Position numbers and translations under genes: made by a program. Source: Aestuariirhabdus sp. (lineage in GTDB: Bacteria > Pseudomonadota > Gammaproteobacteria > Pseudomonadales > Aestuariirhabdaceae). From it: DNA of 64,000 bases. The DNA lies in NCBI GenBank assembly GCA_030622755.1, contig JAUXFT010000001.1, positions 1-64,000 on the forward strand, read 5' to 3'. The notes below the pieces were generated by a model. The model saw only the letters and a program-made list of their open reading frames with translations. It made no database searches and was not told the origin of the DNA. Below, piece by piece: positions 20,138-29,805 of the stretch. The stretch's first letter is position 1; each line of letters starts with the position of its first letter.

Positions 20138-21304
20138 ATGCAGATGCTTGCACCACGAATATTGTTTTACGTCCAACATCTCCTGGGCATAGGACACCTC
20201 AAAAGAGCATCGTTACTGAATCAAGCCCTGATCGAATCTGGCTTTGATGTCCATATAATTCTCGGCGGTGAACCCTCTCCGATTAAATTTTACGGTGCCA
20301 CTCTTCATCAACTCCCATCCATCCGCTGCCTAAATGGTGACTTTTCACAACTGGTCGATGAGAATAATGAGCCACTGAACAATGGTTTGCGAGTTGTGCG
20401 AAGGCAACAATTACTTCGGCTATTTGATCAGTTAAACCCGGACATTCTCCTTATTGAGCTTTACCCCTTTGGACGCAGGCAATTTCGGTTCGAACTCCTA
20501 CCTCTACTTGAACGCGCCACCATCGAAACTACTTGTACTCAGGTGGTATGCTCACTGCGTGACATTCTGGTTAAAAAAACTCAGGAAAAACTGCATCGCT
20601 CGCAAGAAAGCGCGTTCCTGATAAAGCGCTATTTCAACAAGGTTCTTGTTCATGCAGATCCATCCCTGGTCACATTATCGGATAGCTTTCCCTATACAGA
20701 TCAAATATCCGATAAATTGCTATATACAGGTTATATTGGCGAGACCTTGTCGACAAAAATAATACCGGGAAGTGAGCGACATGGTGTGATTGTTTCTGCT
20801 GGTGGAGGCGCGGTGGGAAAACATCTCCTCGAAGTGGCGATTAGCGTAAAACCACTCTGCGCTCTATCAGATCACCCATGGTTGATACTCACAGGGCCCA
20901 ACTTATCCGAGACAGATTTTGATATTCTCAAGTTGCGCGCACAGGATAACGGGATACAGATCGAACGATTCCGCTCTGACTTTATTGAAATCCTGTCGCG
21001 AAGTTCCCTATCGATCTCCCAGGCCGGTTACAACACCACCGTTGAGTTACTCTCAACTCAAACTCCATCGCTCGTCATTCCCTTTGCAAGAGACGGTGAA
21101 ACCGAACAATTACAACGAAGCGAATTATTCGAGCAACATGGAATTTTAACAATATTAAAAGAATCAGAGCTGTCCAGTGAGTCCCTGGTAAAATCGATCA
21201 ATAAAGCATATAGAGTTGCCCCGAGTTATAAGGGAATATCACTAAATGGAGCCGAAGAAAGTGCTAACCAACTCAAAAATCTGATAGAGAACGCAAAGCC
21301 TTGA
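20138..21304 (+). CDS. predicted glycosyltransferase (MurG/GT28-like)
   Basis: LFYVQHLLGIGHLKRASLLNQAL; SQAGYNTTVELLSTQTPSLVIPFARDGETEQLQRSELFEQHG. Confidence 0.82.
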   Translation: MQMLAPRILFYVQHLLGIGHLKRASLLNQALIESGFDVHIILGGEPSPIKFYGATLHQLPSIRCLNGDFSQLVDENNEPLNNGLRVVRRQQLLRLFDQLNPDILLIELYPFGRRQFRFELLPLLERATIETTCTQVVCSLRDILVKKTQEKLHRSQESAFLIKRYFNKVLVHADPSLVTLSDSFPYTDQISDKLLYTGYIGETLSTKIIPGSERHGVIVSAGGGAVGKHLLEVAISVKPLCALSDHPWLILTGPNLSETDFDILKLRAQDNGIQIERFRSDFIEILSRSSLSISQAGYNTTVELLSTQTPSLVIPFARDGETEQLQRSELFEQHGILTILKESELSSESLVKSINKAYRVAPSYKGISLNGAEESANQLKNLIENAKP

Positions 21305-22068
21305 GTCGGGACATCTGGAATAAATTGCATACTGAGCTGGCACAATGGGAATCTTCAGGTCAGAGGCTAAGCCTGTGGTGGAGAGATGATGATGCTGTCG
21401 CATCCACAAAAAATCTTGAACGGTTGATTACTTTATCTCAAAAATATTCCCTGCCTGTATCACTCGCAGTGATTCCTGCCAGCCTCGAGAAATCACTTAG
21501 CCTACGATTGCAATCGACAGATAAAGTTACTTGCATGCTACACGGTTACTCTCACAGCAACCATTCTTCCCCGGATATGAGAAAACAGGAGCTTTCTCCT
21601 CTTCGTTCGACTGCTGAAACCATTGCCGAACTCGAAATGGGGCATAATATTTTGCGCGACGCATTCGGACAAAAATATATCGCTGTTTTGGTTCCACCCT
21701 GGAACCGAATAGCACCCGCATTCATTCCTGAACTGCATAACATAGGATTACATGGGCTATCCACCCTTGGGGCTCGACAATTCATGCAACCTCCGTCTTC
21801 TGAAGTCATTCTAAACAATGTTCATGTTGATATTATAAATTGGAAAACCCGGACCTATGCAGGAGATGGCAAAGTACTAAACCAGCTACTTGATCACCTT
21901 GCTGCACAGCGAAATGGGGATTGCGACAGCACTGAAGTCACAGGGATTATGACTCACCACTTAGTTCATGATGATGCCTGCTGGTCTTTCCTTGATCGTT
22001 TTTTTTCAGAGTTGAGCCATTATCGGTTCATTCAATGGCCATCGCCTGCCGGTTTTTTTGGCTCTTGA
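21301..22068 (+). CDS. polysaccharide deacetylase family protein (TTG start, 4-bp overlap with upstream gene)
   Basis: LWWRDDDAVASTKNLERLITLSQKYSLPVSLAVIPASL...MLHGYSHSNH. Confidence 0.78.
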   Translation: MSRDIWNKLHTELAQWESSGQRLSLWWRDDDAVASTKNLERLITLSQKYSLPVSLAVIPASLEKSLSLRLQSTDKVTCMLHGYSHSNHSSPDMRKQELSPLRSTAETIAELEMGHNILRDAFGQKYIAVLVPPWNRIAPAFIPELHNIGLHGLSTLGARQFMQPPSSEVILNNVHVDIINWKTRTYAGDGKVLNQLLDHLAAQRNGDCDSTEVTGIMTHHLVHDDACWSFLDRFFSELSHYRFIQWPSPAGFFGS

Positions 22069-22075
22069 TTAATTG

Positions 22076-22651
22076 CTAAAGCTCTACATTCACCCTTTCC
22101 AGCTGTAACTTGCCATTCTTGCTCCAGCTAAATTCAACCGCCTTGCTCCAGTCAATTTTGACCGGAGGCTTACCTTTCATATCCCACTCACAGGCTAATG
22201 CCAGTGCCGCCCGAATAACACCCTTATGTGTAACGGCACCTATTGGCGCCTCAGGGTTGAGGTTTGATAGCCAGCTCATAAGTCGTTGACCTACTTGCAG
22301 AGGGCTCTCACCGCCAGCAGGCGTCATATAAACACCTTTTTTCTCCTCGAGTTCCATCCGCCGGGCCTGTGTTTCACGTAGGGATGATAGTGTCTTTCCT
22401 TCCCATTCTCCCCAGTTCATCTCTATTAGGTCAGTCGCTATAACAGGGTCGAGCCCAAGCGCAGAAGCAGTTTCTCTAGTTCTCAACAAAGGACTGCAAT
22501 ACCACTGCATGGATTTGAAATTATCGTTAATGCGGGTTTTTTTGAGAGCCGTAATGGTCGAATCGAGCAGCGGAATATCGGTGCGGCCCTGAATTCGTTT
22601 GACAACATTCCATTCTGTCGGGCCATGACGCAACATGAAGACGCTTGTCAT
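22076..22651 (-). CDS. histidine phosphatase family protein
   Basis: VFMLRHGPTEWNVVKRIQGRTDIPLLDS RHG signature. Confidence 0.88.
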   Translation of the reverse strand: MTSVFMLRHGPTEWNVVKRIQGRTDIPLLDSTITALKKTRINDNFKSMQWYCSPLLRTRETASALGLDPVIATDLIEMNWGEWEGKTLSSLRETQARRMELEEKKGVYMTPAGGESPLQVGQRLMSWLSNLNPEAPIGAVTHKGVIRAALALACEWDMKGKPPVKIDWSKAVEFSWSKNGKLQLERVNVEL

Positions 22652-23769
22652 TTAAGGCCTTCCAGCAATTCTTTAAGATAAATACCTGCACCCTCTATGC
22701 TGCACCGCTCTTGCATTATTTTGCAGCCGGCCTTCCCCATAACAGCAAGCTCTTCTCGAGTCTGCAGCAGCTCTTGCAAACCTTGAGAAAAACCCTCGGC
22801 GGTATTATCAGCAAGCACTACTAAGCCGAAATTATTACTTCCAAGAACATTTAGACCTGGGTTAGAGCCACACAATACCGGTACACCACAAGCCAGGGCT
22901 TCTAACATCGCCATTCCAATCGCCTCATTCACTGCGGGCCAAACAAAAAGATCAAAGCATGGTAACCATTGCTGTATTTCGGTAGAGCTAAGCTGCCCTG
23001 CAAAAAAAACCCGCTCAGCTAGTGGAGCAAACAATTGTTCCGTTGCAAAGCGTTCTGTGCCCTCCCCTATCAAGACAATCTGCCAGCCATCGTCATCTAC
23101 ACCCTTTAGTGCTTCTGACAGAACCTCATAGCTAGAGAATTTATCACCCTTGCGCATCATTCCGACCGAAATCAACCATGTTTTTGCGCAATCCAAACCC
23201 AGTTTTTCCGCTATATCTTTTCTCGCCAATAGGCTTGGAGCTGGTTCTTGCAAAAATGGAGGCATGTAACAAACTTTTGAATCAGGCAACACAGACGCCA
23301 AACCTTCTGCATCCGCAGGATTAAGTGTTATTACACTATCAGCACGTGAAATTGAATGGACAGAAGATTCCCACCCCATGCGCCAGGGCCCATGCTTTTG
23401 CTTATTGGCGATAGAGCACTCCGCAATAATATAGGGAATACCAAGCTCTTTTGACACATGGCTACCCAACCAGTCCGGAGCCTTATGATAAAGGTGGTAA
23501 GTGAACCAGTATTGAGGCCTGTCACAGGCTTCACGCGCCCAATACTCTGCGACGATCTTTGCAGCAAATTGTTGCGCCTCAACTTTAATTTTTTGCTGCC
23601 GTGCCGCATTACCCTGACCTTCCCAGCTACGTAACGTGCTCGCAACCTCTACATCAAAGCCAGCAGAATCGAGTGCTTTAATGAATAACTGTGCAATCCG
23701 CAGATCTCCGCTAGGTCTAGCAGAATCAGGCGGTTTCATTGGAGCATAAAAAGCAACCTTTGGTCTCAT
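22648..23769 (-). CDS. glycosyltransferase (GT4-like)
   Basis: Glycosyl transferase group 1 C-terminus: VFFAGQLSSTEIQQWLPCFDLFVWPAVNEAIGMAMLEALACGVPVLCGS. Confidence 0.85.
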   Translation of the reverse strand: MRPKVAFYAPMKPPDSARPSGDLRIAQLFIKALDSAGFDVEVASTLRSWEGQGNAARQQKIKVEAQQFAAKIVAEYWAREACDRPQYWFTYHLYHKAPDWLGSHVSKELGIPYIIAECSIANKQKHGPWRMGWESSVHSISRADSVITLNPADAEGLASVLPDSKVCYMPPFLQEPAPSLLARKDIAEKLGLDCAKTWLISVGMMRKGDKFSSYEVLSEALKGVDDDGWQIVLIGEGTERFATEQLFAPLAERVFFAGQLSSTEIQQWLPCFDLFVWPAVNEAIGMAMLEALACGVPVLCGSNPGLNVLGSNNFGLVVLADNTAEGFSQGLQELLQTREELAVMGKAGCKIMQERCSIEGAGIYLKELLEGLK

Positions 23770-24986
23770 CGAGCTGCCTCAAAACGTGCTAGCAACAAAG
23801 CAATGCCTTGATCCAGGGAAAATTCAGAACGGACGCGCTGATATCCGCCCTCAGCCAACGTATTTCGAAGCTCAGGATCTGTTACCAGACGGTATAAAGC
23901 GCCCCCAAGGGCAGGAATGTTTTTTTGTGGCACCAACAACCCCGTTTCTTCATTATGGATAAGTTCGGGTATGCCGGAGATATTAGTCGACAGACATGCA
24001 AGGCGCTGGCTCTGAGCTTCCATCAAAACATTCGGCAACCCATCCCGATCTCCATCCTCATTTACTCTTGAGGCTAAAACGAAAATTTCTGCACCCCGGT
24101 AAGCATCAAGCACCTCGGCCTGGGACTGAGCTCCTCTCCACTCAATCTTTTGAGAGATCCCTAATAGATCAGCCTGTTCCTTTAAATCCGTAAGTAGTGG
24201 ACCTCCACCTATATGAATGAATTTCCAATCCAGGTTTTCATCAAGGCCGGCCAACGCTTCAAGCAGGTCAGAGTAGCCTTTTTTTGGAACTGCGCGACCA
24301 ACCGACAAAATGGATACAGGAGAGGATTGCTTCCCCTGCTTTGAGGATGGAGGGATATGAGAGAAGCGATTAAAATCGAGGCCATGATAACTAAGGAATA
24401 CTTTGTCAGGATCATTGCACAGCGATTTTAAGTATTCCGTGTTTGCTGAAGTACAGGTCGTCAACCAGTTTACGGAAACAAGCTTTTCCTTAAGCTCCCA
24501 CTCAGGAGTAGTCCAGATGTCTTTAGCGTGGGCAGATGCACTCCAGGGCAAACCCGATAGGATACTGGTATAACGAGTGACGGAGCCCGGAGTATGAATA
24601 AAGTGTGCATATAGCATGTCAGAACCCTGGGGCAGCTCTCTAGCAAGCACTAAAGATTGACCAAAACGTCGAACACGATTACTCGTTGGATCACGAACCA
24701 AATCTTTACACCACACCCAGGCAGCCTTCCAAAAAGGCAATCCAAATAGCTGACTAAACAGCCCTTTAAACACTCTCCAGGGCTCCTGATATAAGTATTC
24801 AGGCAAATAGATTATCGGAGCCTTGATCTCATCATGAACAGGATGCCTTTTTACGTCTGTAGGATGCCGCAAAGAAACCAGGGTTATGTCAAGACCACTG
24901 CGCTCAAGTTCCCTGATTTCCTGAGCGATAAACGTCTCGGACAATCGAGGATACCCTTTGAGCACCAATGTTATTTTATTTGCCAA
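23766..24986 (-). CDS. glycosyltransferase (GT4-like)
   Basis: ILSVGRAVPKKGYSDLLEALAGL...AEIFVLASRVNEDGDRDGLPNVLMEAQSQRLACLSTNISGIPELI. Confidence 0.88.
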   Translation of the reverse strand: MANKITLVLKGYPRLSETFIAQEIRELERSGLDITLVSLRHPTDVKRHPVHDEIKAPIIYLPEYLYQEPWRVFKGLFSQLFGLPFWKAAWVWCKDLVRDPTSNRVRRFGQSLVLARELPQGSDMLYAHFIHTPGSVTRYTSILSGLPWSASAHAKDIWTTPEWELKEKLVSVNWLTTCTSANTEYLKSLCNDPDKVFLSYHGLDFNRFSHIPPSSKQGKQSSPVSILSVGRAVPKKGYSDLLEALAGLDENLDWKFIHIGGGPLLTDLKEQADLLGISQKIEWRGAQSQAEVLDAYRGAEIFVLASRVNEDGDRDGLPNVLMEAQSQRLACLSTNISGIPELIHNEETGLLVPQKNIPALGGALYRLVTDPELRNTLAEGGYQRVRSEFSLDQGIALLLARFEAAR

Positions 24987-25095
24987 TAGAACCTCTCGTA
25001 ACTACATCTAACTCTAAAACTTGTGACCGTGCCCGTTTATCAACGATAATAAAACATTGATGGTCTTGCGAGTCATACTATATGTCTCGTAATAA

Positions 25096-27645
25096 GTGAT
25101 GAGGCACATGGAAACATCAATTTATAAATATATTATCAAGCACACCCTCAGAGATCAGATACTGATCCTGTTAATTACGCTCGTGACCTTTCCTCTGGTT
25201 TACGCGTCGCTGGACATCCCCAAACAAATTATCAACAAAGCACTTTCAGGAAACAATATACCCGAAGCTTTATTTGGGTATGAGGTTGATCAGATATCTT
25301 ACCTGTTAATTCTTTGCTTCATATTTCTCGGTCTGGTGATCATAAACGGTGGATTAAAATATGTATTAAATGTGTATCGTGGAGTGGTCGGTGAACGCAT
25401 GCTACGCAACCTTCGAATGGAGCTGTATAACCGAATCCTGCGTTTCCCTTTGCCCCACTTCAGGAAAGTATCTCAAGGCGAGATCATACCGATTATTACT
25501 GCAGAAACAGAGCCCCTTGGTGGGTTTATTGGTGAAGCTTTCGCCTTACCCGCATTCCAGGGCGGTCTTTTAATCACATATCTGATTTTTATTTTTAATC
25601 AGGATCCTTTTTTGGGACTCGCCGCTATAGCGCTTTATCCGCTTCAAATGTACGTGATTCCCAAGCTTCAAAGAAAAGTTAATGAGCTCTCCAAACAACG
25701 TGTGCTTGCCGCAAGACGACTGGGCGACAAAGTTGGAGACAGTATTGCTGGCATTCAGGACATTCACAGCCTGGGGGTTACAAACTACGAGCGAACAAAA
25801 ATTGCTGGTCGATTACAAAACATTTTTGAGATTCGTTTTGACATCTACAAACGAAAATTTTTCATTAAATTTCTCAACAACTTTCTAGCTAAAGTAACTC
25901 CATTTTTCTTCTATTCCATCGGTGGTTATTACGTTATACAGGGGGAATTAACCCTGGGAGCGCTTGTCGCAGTTTTAGCCGCTTATCAGGATCTCGACAC
26001 TCCCTGGAAAGAACTCCTGAAATACTACCAAAGCAAGGAAGATGTAAGAATCAAGTATGAGCAGATTGTCGATCAGTTTACCCCGAGCAATATGATTCCT
26101 GCTCAGCAACTTTCCGGCGAGCCCCTGACTCTCAATCAAAATAGCCAGAGCATTGACCTTGAGCGAGTCTTTTTTGCGGATGACAGCTCCAGCACCACCC
26201 TGGATAACATCAGCGTCCAGCTTAATTTAAATAAATCTATTGCCCTTATCGGTGACAATAACAGTGGCTGTTCCGAGCTGGCAATGTTAATTGCCCGATT
26301 ATACAACCCGGTACGAGGGCGGATCAGCCTGTTTGGAGAAAACCTGCAACAACTGAATGAAACGACTCTTAGCAAACATGTGAGTTTTGTCGGTCCGCGC
26401 GCTCACCTTTTTGCAGGAACTATTAGTGATAACATTCTTTATACATTAAACCGCCCTCCTCTTTTTGAGCCAGAAGACGATGCTATCTATAAACTTCAAA
26501 CTGATCCTCTAAAACATAATTTACAGGGCACTCCCTACAGCTCAGCCGATGAACTTCAAAGCGAAGTTCTATCTCTTTGTAAAGACTTTGAACTGGATGG
26601 AGACCTTTATCGCTTTGGGCTGCAGCAATCCATGAAAGAACAGGACAATCCTGAACTGGCAGCTTCACTAATCAATTTGCGCCTGCAACTTAGATCACTT
26701 CTTGATGACAAAAACTTGTCCATCCTGATTGAGTTCTTTAACCCTGACAAATACAACACAAATCTCAGTGTTGCAGAAAATATCCTGTTTGGTAGTACGA
26801 CTGAGCAGTCGCTACAAATTACCAACCTTTATAGCGATCCCTCTTTACATCAAGTTCTTATTGACAACGACATGATGCCTACGGCACTTGAACTGGGCTA
26901 TAAAGTTGCAGAAACAATGATTGAGTTATTTGCAGATTTAGAACCTGGCAGCGAAATATTTGAACGTTTCAGTTTTATAAGTGCTGAAGATATCCCCGAA
27001 TATCAACAATTGATAAATCAATACAGTCTTGATGGTCTAAAGAAACTTCCAACCGAAGAAAAAAATAAACTCCTCGCTTTATTTATGATGCTGACCCCGG
27101 CGAAACATCGACTTGGCTTGATCTCTGAGGAGCTACAACAAAAAATGGTTAAGGTACGCAAAGATTTTGCCCAGGCTCAAAATCAAAATCGTTCACTGGT
27201 GCATTACCAATATGATCAATTCAACCAGCGACTCAGCATTCAGGAAAACATTCTGTTCGGTAAGCTTGCTTATGGACAGGCAAATGCACAACAAAAAATC
27301 AGCGAAATAATTGATCGGCTCATTGATGAAAACAATCTGCGAAGCGATATTATTACCTTTGGCCTACATTATGATGTCGGCACATCGGGGTCTCGCTTAC
27401 AAATGCCCGCCCGACAGAAGCTTGCGCTGATTCGCGCTCTAATTCGCCAGCCGGATCTATTGATAGTTGATCGAGCCACAAACACCCTCGACACCGATGT
27501 AGAACAGCGCCTGATAGCACGGATGCTAAAAAGCGCCAGGAACAAAGGCGTTTTATGGGTGATTTCCCAATCATCAACAGCAGAGCTATTTGATAGGCAA
27601 ATCACTATGGCGGCAGGTGAAATCATAAACCAAACACCGCCATAA
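25096..27645 (+). CDS. ABC exporter-like protein: TM domain + degenerate NBD with long insertion (849 aa)
   Basis: ABC_membrane-type TMD; NBD with altered Walker A (GDNNSGCSE), Walker B/D-loop LLIVDRATNTLD, no LSGGQ; start may be 25108. Confidence 0.85.
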   Translation: MMRHMETSIYKYIIKHTLRDQILILLITLVTFPLVYASLDIPKQIINKALSGNNIPEALFGYEVDQISYLLILCFIFLGLVIINGGLKYVLNVYRGVVGERMLRNLRMELYNRILRFPLPHFRKVSQGEIIPIITAETEPLGGFIGEAFALPAFQGGLLITYLIFIFNQDPFLGLAAIALYPLQMYVIPKLQRKVNELSKQRVLAARRLGDKVGDSIAGIQDIHSLGVTNYERTKIAGRLQNIFEIRFDIYKRKFFIKFLNNFLAKVTPFFFYSIGGYYVIQGELTLGALVAVLAAYQDLDTPWKELLKYYQSKEDVRIKYEQIVDQFTPSNMIPAQQLSGEPLTLNQNSQSIDLERVFFADDSSSTTLDNISVQLNLNKSIALIGDNNSGCSELAMLIARLYNPVRGRISLFGENLQQLNETTLSKHVSFVGPRAHLFAGTISDNILYTLNRPPLFEPEDDAIYKLQTDPLKHNLQGTPYSSADELQSEVLSLCKDFELDGDLYRFGLQQSMKEQDNPELAASLINLRLQLRSLLDDKNLSILIEFFNPDKYNTNLSVAENILFGSTTEQSLQITNLYSDPSLHQVLIDNDMMPTALELGYKVAETMIELFADLEPGSEIFERFSFISAEDIPEYQQLINQYSLDGLKKLPTEEKNKLLALFMMLTPAKHRLGLISEELQQKMVKVRKDFAQAQNQNRSLVHYQYDQFNQRLSIQENILFGKLAYGQANAQQKISEIIDRLIDENNLRSDIITFGLHYDVGTSGSRLQMPARQKLALIRALIRQPDLLIVDRATNTLDTDVEQRLIARMLKSARNKGVLWVISQSSTAELFDRQITMAAGEIINQTPP

Positions 27646-27649
27646 AGGG

Positions 27650-28810
27650 CTAGTGTTTATAGGGATCCGCAGCATCTCGCAAACCATCACCCAGGAAGTT
27701 AAACGCTAAAATAACACAAATTACAGGCACTACAGGTAACATCAACCAGGGGTACACCGCAACCACATTCACATTCTGAGCCTCTGCAAGAAGCACCCCC
27801 CAACTGGTTATTGGGGGACGTAAACCCAACCCAAGGAAACTCAACGCTGTCTCACCTAAAATCATCGCGGGTATTGATAACGTCGCTGATGCGATTAAAT
27901 GACTAAAGAATCCGGGTAAAAGGTGTTTACGAATAACCCTTGGAGGCGAAGCGCCCATAAGCTGCGCTGCGCTGGCATAGTCTTCTTCTCTCAATGCTAA
28001 TAATTTGGATCTGACCGCTCGCGCTAAACCTGTCCAGTCCATCAAAGCTAATATCAGGGTGATACCAAAGAATACCCACAGAGGACTCCAGGTAACCGGG
28101 ATGACCGCCGAAAGCGCCATCCATAAAGGAAGTTCAGGGAATGACCGAATAACTTCAATTATGCGCTGTACAATATTGTCGATCCACCCTCCATAGTATC
28201 CGGCCAGGCTGCCTATCACTATTCCCATGATCATACTAAGACAGATACCGATCAGTCCTATCGTTACTGATATACGGGTTCCATAAATGATACGTGACAG
28301 CATGTCTCGACCCAAACGGTCAGTACCTAATAAAAATAATGTTCCTCCCTCTTCTACGCACATTAAATGCAGGTCCGCATCAAACATACCCCAAAAACTA
28401 TAGGTTTTCCCTGAACAGAAAAACGAAACATCATATTTTACAGAGGTATCTTCGCTGTATACCCGCAACAACCTCGACATATCCAGAGTCTGGTTCCACC
28501 CATAAACAAAGGGGCCAACCCACTCACCTTCATCAAAAAGGTGCACTGGTTGCGGTGGAGAATATATAGAATCCACATGCCGAGTATGCAAGTCATAAGG
28601 AGCCAAAATTTCACACACCAATATGGACAGGTAGAGCAAAATAACAAAAACGCCGCTGTATAACGCTAACTTATGCTTCTTGAATTTCCACCACATTAAT
28701 TGCCATTGAGAGGCAAGATAAAAAGTTTGTTGTTCAGCTTGAGCCTGTTCTATTGAAAGAGGGTCGTATGGATCGTCACAAACATAATGTTCATTAGCTA
28801 ACTGACTCAT
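27650..28810 (-). CDS. peptide-type ABC transporter permease (DppC/OppC-like)
   Basis: LGTDRLGRDMLSRIIYGTRISVTIGL...EEDYASAAQLMGASPPRVIRKHLLP. Confidence 0.9.
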   Translation of the reverse strand: MSQLANEHYVCDDPYDPLSIEQAQAEQQTFYLASQWQLMWWKFKKHKLALYSGVFVILLYLSILVCEILAPYDLHTRHVDSIYSPPQPVHLFDEGEWVGPFVYGWNQTLDMSRLLRVYSEDTSVKYDVSFFCSGKTYSFWGMFDADLHLMCVEEGGTLFLLGTDRLGRDMLSRIIYGTRISVTIGLIGICLSMIMGIVIGSLAGYYGGWIDNIVQRIIEVIRSFPELPLWMALSAVIPVTWSPLWVFFGITLILALMDWTGLARAVRSKLLALREEDYASAAQLMGASPPRVIRKHLLPGFFSHLIASATLSIPAMILGETALSFLGLGLRPPITSWGVLLAEAQNVNVVAVYPWLMLPVVPVICVILAFNFLGDGLRDAADPYKH

Positions 28811-29802
28811 TTTTTGACCCCTCCTTCGAGCCGAATTCTCGGATCGAGAACGGCCAGCAAAAGATCAGAAATAAGCACACCTATTACGGTAAGCAGGGAA
28901 AGAAACATTAAGAATGATCCAGCCAAATACATATCCTGGCTTTGCAAGGCACCGAGCAGCATAGGCCCTGTTGTCGGCAGGGACAGAACAAGGGCCACAA
29001 TTTCCGCTCCGGAAATAATGCTGGGTAACATGCTGCCAATATCTGCAATAAAGAAGTTTAATGACACCCGAAACGGATACTTCAATAACAGGCGTACTTC
29101 TGGAAGCCCTTTGGCGCGAGCCGTCGTAACATAGGGTTTGTGCAGTTCGTCAAGCAAGTTGGCACGTAAACGCCGGATCATACCGGCAGTGCCTGAAGTC
29201 CCTATAACCACAACTGGAATCCATAAATGCTCAAGCACTGATTTGATTTTGCCCCAGCTCCACGGTTCATTGATGTATGCCTCATCCATCAATCCACCAA
29301 TAGACGTCCCGAAATATACGTTCGCAAAATACAGCATCACGAGAGCAAGCAGAAAATTAGGCGTCGCTAGCCCGATAAAACCAATAAAGGTAAGGCCATA
29401 ATCCCCCCAGCTGTACTGATGGGTAGCCGAATACAAGCCAATTGGAAAAGCGATAATCCAGGTAAAAAAGATAGTTAACACGGATACCAGAATCGTTAAA
29501 TACATCCGATCTCCTACCACTTCAGATACTGGTAGGTCGTACTCAAAAGAGTACCCATAATCACCCTGAACAAAACCAGTAACCCAACTTAAATACTGCT
29601 CTCCAAAGCTTTTATCCAGACCATACTCTTCCCGCAGATAGGCGACTTTCTCCATATCTACAGACTCTCCCTGTGCCTGTAGCTCTGCTATATAGCTCTC
29701 AAGATAATCACCTGGCGGTAATTGAATAATCACAAACACCACAAAACTGATCAGCAGCAGTGTAGGAATCATTAATAGAAGACGCTTCAGGACATAGCCC
29801 AT
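28807..29802 (-). CDS. peptide-type ABC transporter permease (DppB/OppB-like)
   Basis: GYVLKRLLLMIPTLLLISFVVFVIIQLPPGDY...PYVTTARAKGLPEVRLLLKYPFR. Confidence 0.92.
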   Translation of the reverse strand: MGYVLKRLLLMIPTLLLISFVVFVIIQLPPGDYLESYIAELQAQGESVDMEKVAYLREEYGLDKSFGEQYLSWVTGFVQGDYGYSFEYDLPVSEVVGDRMYLTILVSVLTIFFTWIIAFPIGLYSATHQYSWGDYGLTFIGFIGLATPNFLLALVMLYFANVYFGTSIGGLMDEAYINEPWSWGKIKSVLEHLWIPVVVIGTSGTAGMIRRLRANLLDELHKPYVTTARAKGLPEVRLLLKYPFRVSLNFFIADIGSMLPSIISGAEIVALVLSLPTTGPMLLGALQSQDMYLAGSFLMFLSLLTVIGVLISDLLLAVLDPRIRLEGGVKK

Positions 29803-29805
29803 AAC

